A stretch of 64,000 nt of DNA from Flavobacteriales bacterium UBA6051 (lineage in GTDB: Bacteria; Bacteroidota; Bacteroidia; Flavobacteriales_D; Crocinitomicaceae): contig DIYP01000016.1 of assembly GCA_002427735.1 (NCBI GenBank), positions 558,001-622,000 of the forward strand, read 5' to 3'. The notes under the pieces are model-generated. The model had not been told where the DNA came from. It saw only the letters and a list, made by a program, of their open reading frames with translations, and ran no database searches. Within the stretch, counting starts at the first letter, position 1. Every line of letters begins with the position of its first letter. Shown here one piece after another: positions 45,277-55,069 of the stretch. The position numbers and the translations under genes were made by a program.

Positions 45277-47862
45277 TTAAAGCCTTCCTGCAACAACAAA
45301 TGCCTTACGCTTTGTAAATACTAAGCCTCCATTAGGGTTGAAAGCTTCAAAAATCGCTACATACGGACCAATCGAAGCCTTTGTGTTATCATCACGCGTT
45401 CCATCCCAAATAAATGTCCCGCTGGATGCCAATAACTCTGCTTCAAGGACGGTTGCAATCTTGCGCCCACGATCGTCATAAATGGTAAAATCTCCAACCA
45501 AACCGGGCTCAATCATCTCATAGTTCACCTGCAACACATCCTCAAATCCATCACTGTCCGGAGAAACGGTTTCACTGGTAAAGCTAAAGTCACCATTGGA
45601 AATGGCAGGATAGAACTGTGAGTTCTTTAGTCCTGGTGTAGCAAATCCAATAGACTCTGCCGCCGTGTGCCAGTTATTCCCATCGCTTGAAGGGCCATTT
45701 GGATCAATGCGCTCCAATGATTTCCCCTTCACGTCGTCAATTAATCGAAAATGCCAGTCTTCGTCGTACGAAACTTTATCCAGCAATTGCCCCAAGCTGC
45801 CCAATAGATAAACAGTGCTGGAATCATTCGTGAACGTTGGCAAATCCATTTCTATGAAACGACCTCCTTCATAGGAAGGATAATTTTGCACGATATGCAA
45901 CGTGTCTTCCGCTAAGACAACATACTCATCTGGAAAGAGCAGAAAGTGTTCCGAAACAATCTTTTGATTATCAATTGTGTCATTGTCATAATTGGCAATT
46001 TGCCAATCAAATAAGTCGACCAGTTTGTCCGAATTATTGTAGACCTCAATCCAGTCATTTCCTCCTGTTAGAGGGTTAGAGAGAATTTCATTTATCACAA
46101 CATCAGAAGGCGACACGTTTTCCGCAAGTGCAAATTCACCTGCTATCGTTCCTGTATTTAACGAGCAGTCTGCAATGCCCTGAAGTTCCAAGGTATATAC
46201 TTGTGAAGGCGTTATGTTCTCAACAAACTCAAGTGTCATTTTAGTAGGAAACTTTTCGAGCACATAATTATTCTGAACTGTCAGCGCCGGGCTTATATTG
46301 ATCACTGCGTCGGACAGCGAGGTGGAATCCATTCCCTCATTAAAGTAAACCTCCAAAAAGTTTGGTGACAACGCAATCAATTGATCAATCATTGGCAAAG
46401 TGACATCCGGCGAATTATCAAAAACGGAATTCACTGTTCCAGGTGTTCCGCCAAGAGGATCATTACTGGCTGTCCAGTTTGCTTCATTTGAACAAGGAGC
46501 GGAAGGGTTAATTCTTTCAATACTGTAACCTCCTCCATCTTTTGCTGGGTCTCTATACCAGTCATCAGTGTAAGAAATAGAATCAAGCACTGTACCGAAA
46601 GGGTCTCGAATAACGATATTATCTCCAGAATTGTTCAAACTGGGAAAACTTGTCACAGCCGTCGCGACCAAAAAAGAATCAACATTTGAAGTACTTGTTA
46701 ATATCATATATTCCCCAGGCAATAACCACCCTTGCTGAATTGTTCCGTTGGAAGATGCATCCCCCAAGGCCCAACCATCTACATCTAAAATCTTTGAACT
46801 TGCGTTATATAATTCAACAAACTCCACTTCAGGTAAGCCGACAGAGGGTGTCTGATCACAGACAAATTCGTTGATAACAATATCACCGGGTAAAGGTGTC
46901 TCGGCGACAAGGTACATGAAGTTTTCACTTTGACTTCCAGAAGCGTTTGCTGCTAGGTCAGCGATTCCATTGGTAGTAACTGTATAGGTATTGCCATTTA
47001 CAAATGATGCGCTTGGAACGATGTGTACCAATGCAGGGTTTGTTCCGTCAAGCGTAACTGAAGTAGCTGAAAGAAAAGGTTGTATGTCATAGTTGTTGGG
47101 GTCTTCAGCCGATGTTTGATCTAATGCTTCATCAAACAAGACATCCAATGTGTTGGCATCTATTGCCACAGCCGAAACCAATACCGGTGGATCGGTATCA
47201 ACAACTTCATCGCCTATATAAATATCGTCGTAATAGAAGTTTGTAGCATTGCTCACTGTATATTCACTGAACATACCGCTGTGCGTTCCAAGAAGGTTGG
47301 CCGCATCGTTTATTGACCCTGCTAAAACGTAATTCTGACCTCCGGTGTCATCAATATACAATGACCAATTACCAGCATTGTCTCTAACAACGCGAACTCC
47401 AATACTAAAACTTGAAGAAATTTGACCCGAAGTTCCGGCAATTAATTCCGTTTCTGAACCTCCGTCACGCTTAAAAAGTCGCACGGCATCTGTTGAACCA
47501 GCCTCTCCCAATTGAAGGTAAAATCCATCTGGATCAGTCGATAAATCAGCTGAAGCAGCGGTCAAATAAATTCTTCCGTAGTTCGATGAAGAAGGAGAAA
47601 AAGATTGACGTGTCCAAAAACGCCATTCTTTCGCATCTAACGTGGCCAACCCATGTGGCGTACTCAAATATGAACTCGCAGCAATCGAATTGTTCAACTG
47701 GAGCTGAAAAGACCCATTAACGGTATAATCTGCATCAGTTCCCGCCCAGGTTGGGTTGGTAGTAAAGTCTCCGTCGCTAAAATCCTCGGAAATTTGTCCC
47801 AATAAAACCGAATGCGTTAGAATAAACACAGCCCAGAAAAAGTGCCTCATATTTTCAGTCAT
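45277..47862 (-). CDS. Secreted lamin-tail-domain protein
   Basis: An 861-residue exported protein with a signal peptide (cut near LLG). In order it has: a jelly-roll domain (30-215), an SbsA-type Ig-like domain (FDEALDQTSAEDPNNYDI, near 240), a first lamin-tail domain (about 320-450, VINEFVCDQ), a second Ig-like domain (FNEGMDSTSLSD), a second lamin-tail domain (about 620-740, VINEILSNPLTGGNDWIEVYN) and a FlgD-like C-terminal domain (SPDSDGFEDVLQVNY to the end). It lacks a PNPA-type sorting signature, so its export route is uncertain; FlgD-like ends occur in other T9SS cargo. ATG 47862 or 47850 may be the start. Confidence 0.87.
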   Translation of the reverse strand: MTENMRHFFWAVFILTHSVLLGQISEDFSDGDFTTNPTWAGTDADYTVNGSFQLQLNNSIAASSYLSTPHGLATLDAKEWRFWTRQSFSPSSSNYGRIYLTAASADLSTDPDGFYLQLGEAGSTDAVRLFKRDGGSETELIAGTSGQISSSFSIGVRVVRDNAGNWSLYIDDTGGQNYVLAGSINDAANLLGTHSGMFSEYTVSNATNFYYDDIYIGDEVVDTDPPVLVSAVAIDANTLDVLFDEALDQTSAEDPNNYDIQPFLSATSVTLDGTNPALVHIVPSASFVNGNTYTVTTNGIADLAANASGSQSENFMYLVAETPLPGDIVINEFVCDQTPSVGLPEVEFVELYNASSKILDVDGWALGDASSNGTIQQGWLLPGEYMILTSTSNVDSFLVATAVTSFPSLNNSGDNIVIRDPFGTVLDSISYTDDWYRDPAKDGGGYSIERINPSAPCSNEANWTASNDPLGGTPGTVNSVFDNSPDVTLPMIDQLIALSPNFLEVYFNEGMDSTSLSDAVINISPALTVQNNYVLEKFPTKMTLEFVENITPSQVYTLELQGIADCSLNTGTIAGEFALAENVSPSDVVINEILSNPLTGGNDWIEVYNNSDKLVDLFDWQIANYDNDTIDNQKIVSEHFLLFPDEYVVLAEDTLHIVQNYPSYEGGRFIEMDLPTFTNDSSTVYLLGSLGQLLDKVSYDEDWHFRLIDDVKGKSLERIDPNGPSSDGNNWHTAAESIGFATPGLKNSQFYPAISNGDFSFTSETVSPDSDGFEDVLQVNYEMIEPGLVGDFTIYDDRGRKIATVLEAELLASSGTFIWDGTRDDNTKASIGPYVAIFEAFNPNGGLVFTKRKAFVVAGRL

Positions 47863-47880
47863 CAATGAAGCTAAATATAC

Positions 47881-47888
47881 TAAATTTG
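47881..47888 (+). promoter_or_regulatory. Putative -7 promoter box (TAAATTTG)
   Basis: A perfect TAnnTTTG box 28 bases before the asd ATG. No TTG is found at -33. Confidence 0.45.
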
Positions 47889-47916
47889 CGCTTGAAACTG
47901 TTAATACTGAAATCGA

Positions 47917-48909
47917 ATGAAAGTAGCTGTTGTTGGTGCCACAGGTATGGTGGGTGAGGTAATGCTCAAAGTTCTGCGTGAAATGAGTTTTCCTATTACT
48001 GAGTTGATTCCTGTTGCTTCTGAAAAATCCGTTGGGAAATCATTGAACTTTGGAGGGCTTGAAGCCAAAGTTGTTGGCATGCAAACCGCTATAGATATGC
48101 AACCAGATATTGCGATCTTTTCTGCAGGAGGCAGCACTTCGTTGGAATGGGCGCCTAAATTTGCAGCGGTTGGAACGACGGTTATTGACAATTCTTCTGC
48201 CTGGAGAATGGATCCCGATAAAAAGTTGATCGTTCCTGAAATCAATGGGCACCTTTTAACAGATGCAGATAAAATCATTGCAAACCCCAATTGCAGCACT
48301 ATTCAGTTGGTGTTGGCACTGAAACCGTTGCATGACAAATACAAGGTGAAGCGCGTTGTAGTTTCAACCTATCAGTCGATTTCTGGTACGGGTGTAAAAG
48401 CCGTTCGACAAATGGAAAATGAGCGTGCTGGACGCGATGAGGAAATGGTATACCCTTATCCAATCGATCAAAACTGCCTGCCCCATTGTGATGACTTCAC
48501 TGAAAATGGTTACACGAAGGAAGAAATGAAACTGACGAATGAAACGAAAAAGATTCTCGACCCTGCCATTAATGTGACGGCAACTGCTGTGCGTGTTCCT
48601 GTTCAGGGCGGACATTCTGAAGCGGTAAATATTGAGTTCGAAAACGATTTTGAACTTTCTGAAGTACGACGCTTGCTCCATGAAATGGAAGGAATCACTT
48701 TGAAAGATGACCCAACAACTAACAGTTATCCAATGCCACTATACGCAGCTGGAAAAAATGATGTTTTCGTTGGACGTATTCGACGTGACGAGTCTCAGCC
48801 AAACACATTAAATATGTGGGTTGTTGCCGACAATCTTCGCAAAGGTGCAGCTACGAATGCTGTTCAAATTGCTGAGCTCATCCGCCAACGCAACCTTGTT
48901 TCTGCCTAG
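47917..48909 (+). CDS. asd: Aspartate-semialdehyde dehydrogenase
   Basis: A 330-residue NADPH enzyme that reduces aspartyl phosphate to aspartate semialdehyde, the branch point to lysine/DAP, threonine and methionine. The N-terminal GATGMVGEVM is at 8-17, the catalytic Cys126 is in ANPNCSTIQ, and RVPVQGGHSEAVNIEF near 230 holds the conserved substrate-binding His. The length is typical. It diverges from the lamin-tail gene and overlaps the convergent cytochrome c peroxidase gene by 4 bases. Confidence 0.96.
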   Translation: MKVAVVGATGMVGEVMLKVLREMSFPITELIPVASEKSVGKSLNFGGLEAKVVGMQTAIDMQPDIAIFSAGGSTSLEWAPKFAAVGTTVIDNSSAWRMDPDKKLIVPEINGHLLTDADKIIANPNCSTIQLVLALKPLHDKYKVKRVVVSTYQSISGTGVKAVRQMENERAGRDEEMVYPYPIDQNCLPHCDDFTENGYTKEEMKLTNETKKILDPAINVTATAVRVPVQGGHSEAVNIEFENDFELSEVRRLLHEMEGITLKDDPTTNSYPMPLYAAGKNDVFVGRIRRDESQPNTLNMWVVADNLRKGAATNAVQIAELIRQRNLVSA

Positions 48910-50816
48910 TATTTTCCTCCGATAACTCGATCATTCCACGCCGACTTTCCTGCAAATGTTGGTAGTGAACTGGGCATGCTATTCATTCCTGTCGTGTCTG
49001 TAAGGGACTCCATGAAACGTACGAGGTCCTTTTTTTCTTGATCTGACAACTTCAACGAATCCTCTGGAAGTGTTTGATGAGCAACTGCGAAACCAGCCCC
49101 TAAACCTCCACCTTCGTCGTAGAAGTCTATCACTTCTTCAAGCGTTTCGAAAACTCCGTTGTGCATGTAGGGCGCTGTCAAAGCCACATTTCTCACCGTA
49201 GGTGTTTTGAAAGAATGCTTATAGAAATCTGCCTGCTCTTTAATCAATCTGTTCATATAACGACCAGGGTCATCATCTAATTCATAGGGCTTCTGATTGC
49301 TCTTTGGCACACCCAAAACTTCCGATTCACTTTCGGTAAAATTAGGTGGAACCAATCCCGCAAATGTCGGAGCAAAATGGCACGTAGCACAACTTGCCTT
49401 TCCGGTAAAAAGATTGTACCCACGAACAACCGCAGGATCAATTGTCTCTAGTTCGCCCCTCATGAAACGATCGAACTCAGAATTAAACGAGTGCAGTGAC
49501 GCAACATAACGGGTAACGGCATTCGTAACGGTGTTTTTTGAAATTCCTTCAGTACCATATCCTTTCTGAAAAAGCTGTTGGTACTCCTCTGATTGATTTA
49601 ACTTGTTAATGATTTCGCTGTAATCTGTTGCAAACTCCTCGGGGTTTAGCACCACATGATCCATTTGAAAGGCTAAACGATCAACACGTAAATCATGGAA
49701 GTAACGTTCAGCAAAAACGCTGTTCAAAACGGTCGGCGAGTTTCTCTTTCCGGGCTCCATCGTTTCAAATACTGTTGCACGCGCCAAACCATCGGAAAAA
49801 CCTTTATCCGGTCGGTGGCAAGACGCACAGGCTCGCTCATTGGAAGCTGATAAAATAGGGTCAAAGAAAAGTAACTTCCCAAGCTCAATGCGCTCCGCTT
49901 CATGCTTGAGGTCACTGTATTCTGCATAGTAACTTACATTCAGAAAATCATCTGAAAAAAGACTTTCCGCCGAATAATTCACCGGATTTGGTACATTACT
50001 TCGTTGATGTGGTAATTCAATGTAAAGTTGGTGTTGTATTTCCAATGTAATACGCCATAGGGGCTCTAAAGCCTCCTTATGTAGAGCAGCTCGGTCAAGG
50101 TCCTCAAAATCATGACCTTTCAATTTTTCAATTGCATTTTTGCACAATTCATTGAACTTATTTAGATCGTTCGTATTAATAAATGAGGCATAAAAGTTCA
50201 TTGTTTTTTGGACAGATTCCAAAGAATATGCGGTTTCCAAAAGTGACTTATCCGTATTTCCCGGTGAATCAAAACCTGTGATACCCATCGTGTTCATGCG
50301 TAATAACCCGTAACGAATTGCCTCAAAAACTACGGGATCTGTTAGCTGATTAATTCTTACGGGTTGCAAGAATGGTTGAACATTTTTTTTCAGTGTTAAG
50401 CATTGGTCAATGAGATCATCATAGGCTAAGGTCTCTTCGTAAATAAGCTCCTCTATTCGCTGTAAACCATTTGGCTCAATGACTGTGAAATCCGGAACCT
50501 TCTTCATTATTTTCGGTAGTGGGGCACCATTGATGTACTTGTTGTACTGTTCAGGGTCGAGATATGCGATCATAAATTCGACCTGCTTGAATTCACTTCG
50601 CATAAGTAAAAAGCTCTTTTCTACCTCATCGAAGGTCGACTTGTTTTCCAACAATTGAATGCATTGATCCAACGACGCCAAAAATTCGAACAATTCACTT
50701 TTATATGATTCCCGCACAGCACTGATGGGAAGCGCCTTTACTTCGATAGGCTTTGAGCCTGACATCATAGAAAGACTTGCGCCAAGAGCAATAAAAACGA
50801 TCACTAAATACTTCAT
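48906..50816 (-). CDS. Di-heme cytochrome c peroxidase family protein with N-terminal helical domain
   Basis: A 636-residue exported protein. The signal peptide or anchor is at 1-17. Residues about 30-285 form an all-helical domain of unknown function, which I have seen attached to Bacteroidota peroxidases. The CCP/MauG domain then has heme motifs CASCH (330-334) and CATCH (476-480), and YMHNGVFETLEEVIDFYD (about 550-567) with the Met and Asp/Tyr of the active region. It may reduce hydrogen peroxide or oxidise a protein partner. The frame extends to 50891 but crosses a terminator, so ATG 50816 is used. Confidence 0.92.
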   Translation of the reverse strand: MKYLVIVFIALGASLSMMSGSKPIEVKALPISAVRESYKSELFEFLASLDQCIQLLENKSTFDEVEKSFLLMRSEFKQVEFMIAYLDPEQYNKYINGAPLPKIMKKVPDFTVIEPNGLQRIEELIYEETLAYDDLIDQCLTLKKNVQPFLQPVRINQLTDPVVFEAIRYGLLRMNTMGITGFDSPGNTDKSLLETAYSLESVQKTMNFYASFINTNDLNKFNELCKNAIEKLKGHDFEDLDRAALHKEALEPLWRITLEIQHQLYIELPHQRSNVPNPVNYSAESLFSDDFLNVSYYAEYSDLKHEAERIELGKLLFFDPILSASNERACASCHRPDKGFSDGLARATVFETMEPGKRNSPTVLNSVFAERYFHDLRVDRLAFQMDHVVLNPEEFATDYSEIINKLNQSEEYQQLFQKGYGTEGISKNTVTNAVTRYVASLHSFNSEFDRFMRGELETIDPAVVRGYNLFTGKASCATCHFAPTFAGLVPPNFTESESEVLGVPKSNQKPYELDDDPGRYMNRLIKEQADFYKHSFKTPTVRNVALTAPYMHNGVFETLEEVIDFYDEGGGLGAGFAVAHQTLPEDSLKLSDQEKKDLVRFMESLTDTTGMNSMPSSLPTFAGKSAWNDRVIGGKY

Positions 50817-50831
50817 TGACTTATACTTAAA

Positions 50832-50858
50832 AATCCCCGGCGTTTTGCGCCGGGGATT
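50832..50858 (-). terminator. Intrinsic terminator of the PhoX-like gene
   Basis: Perfect 11-base arms (50832-50842 and 50848-50858) with a 5-base loop, followed on the minus strand by a T run. It separates the PhoX-like gene from the peroxidase gene 15 bases further on. Confidence 0.93.
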
Positions 50859-50880
50859 GATTTTAACTAACTGTGTTACC

Positions 50881-53800
50881 TTACTGAACAATCAACTTTT
50901 TTGTCTGTCCAGCATCATTTTTAATGTAGTAGGTACCTGGCTCAACATTGATAATGTCGAGGGTATCTGTATTACGCTCAACTCGAATGAGCTTTCCTTG
51001 TGAATCGTACAAAGCAACATCCATTGCCTTTCCAAAGTAAACGAAGCGAGACGTTGGGTTTGGATATACGCTAAACAAGTCTTCATCTTTAGTGATTTCA
51101 TCAACACTTACATCGTCCATTTGATCCCAACCTGTCAAGGCAATTGTCAAAGAGTTGTTGTAAGGGAATGGATTTGCCGAGCTCGGGTGCTGAGAGTTAA
51201 AGAACAATGTCTTTCCATCTGGTGTAGCACGCGCACCTGTAATCTCCGCCCCAACTGGAACCTGTGCGATACGCACTAGATCATTCAATGTTGGGCTCGC
51301 AATGTCCATGTCTAAAATGAACATTTCACATGAACGGTTTGAAATACCAGCAGGCATTCTACCGTGTGAAGTTCCGTTAAGGTCTTCACAAATAACCATG
51401 TAAGACTTAGATCCAACATTCATGAAAGTCAACCCATCAGGATTTGAAAGGTGAATAGAAGGATACGTTGAAATTGGAACGTTTGGTTGGTTGTGGAATT
51501 CTGGTCCCGCTTCCAATGCAACATCCATTGATTCATCAGATACATTCAAACGAAGAACACGACCATAGTAATCTACGTAATCAGAAGCCATAGCATCTGT
51601 CCCTTGATTCGAAGCACGCGTATTGTGATGCTCTGCTACAACTCCTCCACGGAACATTTCATCTTCCCATCTTGACGCAGGGTTGTCTCTTCCTGTTTCA
51701 GTCATATATACATTTCCGTCAGCTGTATTGTAAGCCAACCACTCAAGACGGTTGAACATTGTCGCTCCAGCGTTCACTGCTTGCTCCTGATAATCCAACA
51801 TTTTGTCCATGTTTCCGTTGTCAATTTCGATCCACATTTCTCCGTCAAATCCGTTAACGTTGTATGCAGAAACTGAACCTCCGTAACTTCCGAACGCTTC
51901 GTTAGTAGAAAGCAAGTATGGTTTTCCTGTTGGGCTTACTGAAGCGTCAACGAAAATCAAACCTTCAGGGCTTTGGTCCACTTCGTTCTTGTTAAAGTAG
52001 TTAACATAGAATGCATTTGCCGGGTCTGTGATATCATACACCATAACACCTGCAGCTCTCTCCAATCCGATGTATGCAAACGTTCTTCCACCCACTGTTC
52101 CAACAGCAATTGATTCTGGCTCTGAACCTTTGTCATCATCTCTGCTATCAGCATAATTCCCAGAGAAACGCTCAGCTAAAATGCTTCCGATTTCATTTCC
52201 ACTATCAAAAACAAGGTTTCCAGTTACATCCCAGATAGAGAATGAACGTGCTCCATAAGAGTACAATACGTCGTAATCACCATCGTTATCAATATCTCCT
52301 TGAGAAGAAGTAATCTTCAATCGTCCCAATTGATCCAACTGCTGAATTGTTGCTGCATTCGGGAAAACTGTCGGGTCAAGTGTTACATCTTCCACTCTTA
52401 GCTCTTCAGAATAACCTGAATAGTCACGTGCGTCTCCTTCATTTGCGGTTAGTAGATACTCCGTTCCACCGATTTCAACCACTGTGATGGCATCTGGCTG
52501 ATACATTCCAAACACGTTATCCCAGTCCTGGAAGTTTCCGATCATGTTGTCATCATCTGACGCGTCGATGTAATTTCCAGCTTCACCATAGTTTTTGTAT
52601 CCCAATCCAAATACGTTTTCTACTGTAGCTGTCGCAATGTCAACAACGGCAATCGCATTGTTTTCCTGACAAACAACGTATGCTTTTGTAGATGCTGCGT
52701 TAATTGCAACAAACTCTGGCTCCATATCAGCTGATACATCCGTCGTTCCGTTTCCAAAGATTCTTACGTTAGGAATCATTGCTGTCGTGTATGCATCAAA
52801 GTTCGCCGTTTGAACTGTCGCTGAAGCAACACCTCCAGACACATCAATTACGCTAATTGTTCCATCAGGATCAACTGTATAATCGTCGCTTGGCTCTCCT
52901 TCATTGGCAACAACTACGTAGTTTCCGTCAGGTGTAAATGTCAACATATCAGGAAGCGCACCAACTGTAACAGTATTTACAATTGCATAAGAGTCATCGA
53001 TGAACAATACTAGCCCTGGATTTTGCTCCACTGCATTTGGGATTGAAACAGCTACAATACCATTGTAAGCAGAAACTGAAGTAGGCTCACCATAAGCACT
53101 TAAATCGATAAATGTAATGCTATCAAGCGCTGTAGGATCAGCAAAAGAACTTACCAAAAGACCTTGTTGGTCGCTATTGGTAGAATAAATTCGTTGGTTC
53201 ACTTCATCGTATGCAGAAATCTCAGAGAATGCGTTCACTAAAGAAGATGCATGGGATAAGCGCATTTGTTGGTCATCTGCACGATAAGCATAAAGTTTTC
53301 CGCTTGTAAAATCACCAGGAGTATCAGCAACAAATTTTGAAAGAATTCCAGGTGTATTATCTGCACCTGTATAAACAGTTTGATTATCTGGCAAGATAAC
53401 TCCACCTTCAAATGGTTGTCTTCCCCAGTTATACTGCTTGCGAATCGCTACAGCTTCTACTGGATCAATTTCCACCATCCAGTTGAAGTTTTCATACTTT
53501 CTGATTGTTTGTCCTTCAGCCATCAAGATTCCAGAACCATTAATAGTGAAATCCATTGTGTCAAGCACTCCTGCTCCACCTGCATAGATAGACGCATTAT
53601 TTGATCGGAACCACTCCTCAGCAGTCCAGATTCTTCCGTCTGCTTCAGAAACAATTCCTCCACAGTTCATTCCTGTTTCACCAACTGTATTCGCGAAATC
53701 AACATTGAAGAATTTCCCTGTTCTACCATCTGAAAGTGTTTGTTCAACAATGATAATAGAATCAGATTGTGCATCTCTTCTGATTTTAAATACAGTCATT

Positions 53801-54147
53801 CCTCCACCGTCTCCGATGTTTGCATCACCAGACACCATTTCGTGGTTTACAGAAACCCATCCCAAATCCTGAGTTCCAGGTGTCAAATCTGGAGTAAACC
53901 CAATGAAATCGTGCCATTGCTTCGCAGGATAAGCACCTGCTGGATTTCCATAAGTTGCTGTCGTTTGAACCGTATCATGACCACCAATAAAAATTACTTG
54001 CTTTTGAATAGGTGATGCAGGAACAATAACCTCGTCAGGCACCAATTCAAAATCAATTTCGGGGTCGAAACCGATTTGCGCTGAAACACTTCCAGCCATG
54101 AATAATGATCCAATTAAGAACCATAATTTTTTGTTACATTTTTTCAT
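50881..54147 (-). CDS. T9SS-sorted PhoX-type protein with nested choice-of-anchor I propeller
   Basis: A 1088-residue secreted protein. The signal peptide is 1-23. Residues about 50-290 are the first half of a PhoX-like (DUF839) phosphatase: WVSVNHEM (97-104), GMNCGG (159-164, the Cys of the family's NCAGG motif) and TAEEW (175-179). Residues about 291-765 are a complete choice-of-anchor I propeller (GYKNYGEAG, ADSRDDDKGSEPESIAVG, YIGLERAAGVMVYD). PhoX then resumes at about 768-1005 (GEMWIEIDN, FNRLEWLAYN, HLSNPDGLTF). The T9SS sorting domain is 1025-1088 (VYPNPTSRFVYF). The role is probably phosphatase or phosphodiester hydrolysis, given the PhoX metal motifs. Confidence 0.88.
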   Translation of the reverse strand: MKKCNKKLWFLIGSLFMAGSVSAQIGFDPEIDFELVPDEVIVPASPIQKQVIFIGGHDTVQTTATYGNPAGAYPAKQWHDFIGFTPDLTPGTQDLGWVSVNHEMVSGDANIGDGGGMTVFKIRRDAQSDSIIIVEQTLSDGRTGKFFNVDFANTVGETGMNCGGIVSEADGRIWTAEEWFRSNNASIYAGGAGVLDTMDFTINGSGILMAEGQTIRKYENFNWMVEIDPVEAVAIRKQYNWGRQPFEGGVILPDNQTVYTGADNTPGILSKFVADTPGDFTSGKLYAYRADDQQMRLSHASSLVNAFSEISAYDEVNQRIYSTNSDQQGLLVSSFADPTALDSITFIDLSAYGEPTSVSAYNGIVAVSIPNAVEQNPGLVLFIDDSYAIVNTVTVGALPDMLTFTPDGNYVVVANEGEPSDDYTVDPDGTISVIDVSGGVASATVQTANFDAYTTAMIPNVRIFGNGTTDVSADMEPEFVAINAASTKAYVVCQENNAIAVVDIATATVENVFGLGYKNYGEAGNYIDASDDDNMIGNFQDWDNVFGMYQPDAITVVEIGGTEYLLTANEGDARDYSGYSEELRVEDVTLDPTVFPNAATIQQLDQLGRLKITSSQGDIDNDGDYDVLYSYGARSFSIWDVTGNLVFDSGNEIGSILAERFSGNYADSRDDDKGSEPESIAVGTVGGRTFAYIGLERAAGVMVYDITDPANAFYVNYFNKNEVDQSPEGLIFVDASVSPTGKPYLLSTNEAFGSYGGSVSAYNVNGFDGEMWIEIDNGNMDKMLDYQEQAVNAGATMFNRLEWLAYNTADGNVYMTETGRDNPASRWEDEMFRGGVVAEHHNTRASNQGTDAMASDYVDYYGRVLRLNVSDESMDVALEAGPEFHNQPNVPISTYPSIHLSNPDGLTFMNVGSKSYMVICEDLNGTSHGRMPAGISNRSCEMFILDMDIASPTLNDLVRIAQVPVGAEITGARATPDGKTLFFNSQHPSSANPFPYNNSLTIALTGWDQMDDVSVDEITKDEDLFSVYPNPTSRFVYFGKAMDVALYDSQGKLIRVERNTDTLDIINVEPGTYYIKNDAGQTKKLIVQ

Positions 54148-54439
54148 ACCGTACTACCTTTAAATAAGTTTTCGGTACAAAATTCATCAGCAAAAATCCA
54201 AAAGGAATTAAGGCGCAAATATTTTCATATTATCTTTTTTTTAGGCGATTTTAATCTGAACTTAATTTTTTAGCGAGCCACTTAATTTTTGATTTACACA
54301 TGGTCAAATTCAATTCATATCACCTGCACAATGACTTTACAAAACTCGGGAGTATAGCGACTTAATATGAGTAGAGCCCCCCTGTTTAACTGGGGTTTGC
54401 AGCACATTAAACGATTGTTAATTGTTCGTCGACAACAAA

Positions 54440-55048
54440 CTATTTTCGCAAACTCCAGCGATTTCGAGTGACAGGTTGCCGCCAATCGTCTAGCTTTTCT
54501 GTGACACCTTTATTCACAAACTTTTGCAATAATTTGAATGTTCCTCTTGAGTCTTTATACTCTAACTCTTGCTTAAAAATTGGAATAATACTTAGAAAGT
54601 GTACCTCCTTTCCCTCTATAGGAACTGGGGCTAACTCCTGCTCAAGTAGTAATGGGTCTGAGAGCATAAAATAGTTTTGTTTCATTGTCTCAGAAAGCGG
54701 ATTCAATTCTTTTCCGCAAGGCATTGTGTGTCCATGACCAAACCAGGTTTCTTTTTCAACGACAAATGTTGCAAGGCGCTGAATCCAGTAAAACACCCAA
54801 TTCATTTGTGGATTTGAAGTGTCTTCCCATTCCCAGTAATTGGGCAAACAAAAATAAAGCTCGTTGTGTTCTCTACCTTCAAATTTCTCATGAACAGGCA
54901 TTTTATAATTGCGCAGACCGTTCGTAATAATCACTGTAACTGGAGATTTTAATTCCAGGTCGAGGATTAATAGCGGTATTTCCCCCTCTTTGATGGGAGC
55001 TTCCAAAACCCTGTGTGCGCCAAAACGTTTTTCAAGTGCCTCTTTCAC
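54440..55048 (-). CDS. Suppressor-of-fused (SUFU) domain protein
   Basis: A 202-residue cytoplasmic protein whose body matches the bacterial SUFU domain: VTVIITNGLRNYKMPV (38-53), HNELYFCLPNYWEW (61-74), WVFYWIQRLATFVVEKETWFGHGHTMP (about 84-110) and FLSIIPIFKQELEY (about 150). In bacteria SUFU domains often act as immunity proteins against polymorphic toxins, but no toxin is nearby, and they also occur alone. It follows the DUF6495-like gene by 21 bases. Confidence 0.85.
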   Translation of the reverse strand: MKEALEKRFGAHRVLEAPIKEGEIPLLILDLELKSPVTVIITNGLRNYKMPVHEKFEGREHNELYFCLPNYWEWEDTSNPQMNWVFYWIQRLATFVVEKETWFGHGHTMPCGKELNPLSETMKQNYFMLSDPLLLEQELAPVPIEGKEVHFLSIIPIFKQELEYKDSRGTFKLLQKFVNKGVTEKLDDWRQPVTRNRWSLRK

Positions 55049-55069
55049 GATGCAAATATAATGACCGAA

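Noticed and set aside
50817..50891. N-terminal extension of the peroxidase to 50891
   Set aside because: It crosses the intrinsic terminator and overlaps the PhoX-like gene end; the ATG at 50816 starts a proper signal peptide.
54377..54404. CCCC/GGGG hairpin downstream of the SUFU gene
   Set aside because: The pairing is short and there is no T run after it on the minus strand, so I do not call it a terminator.
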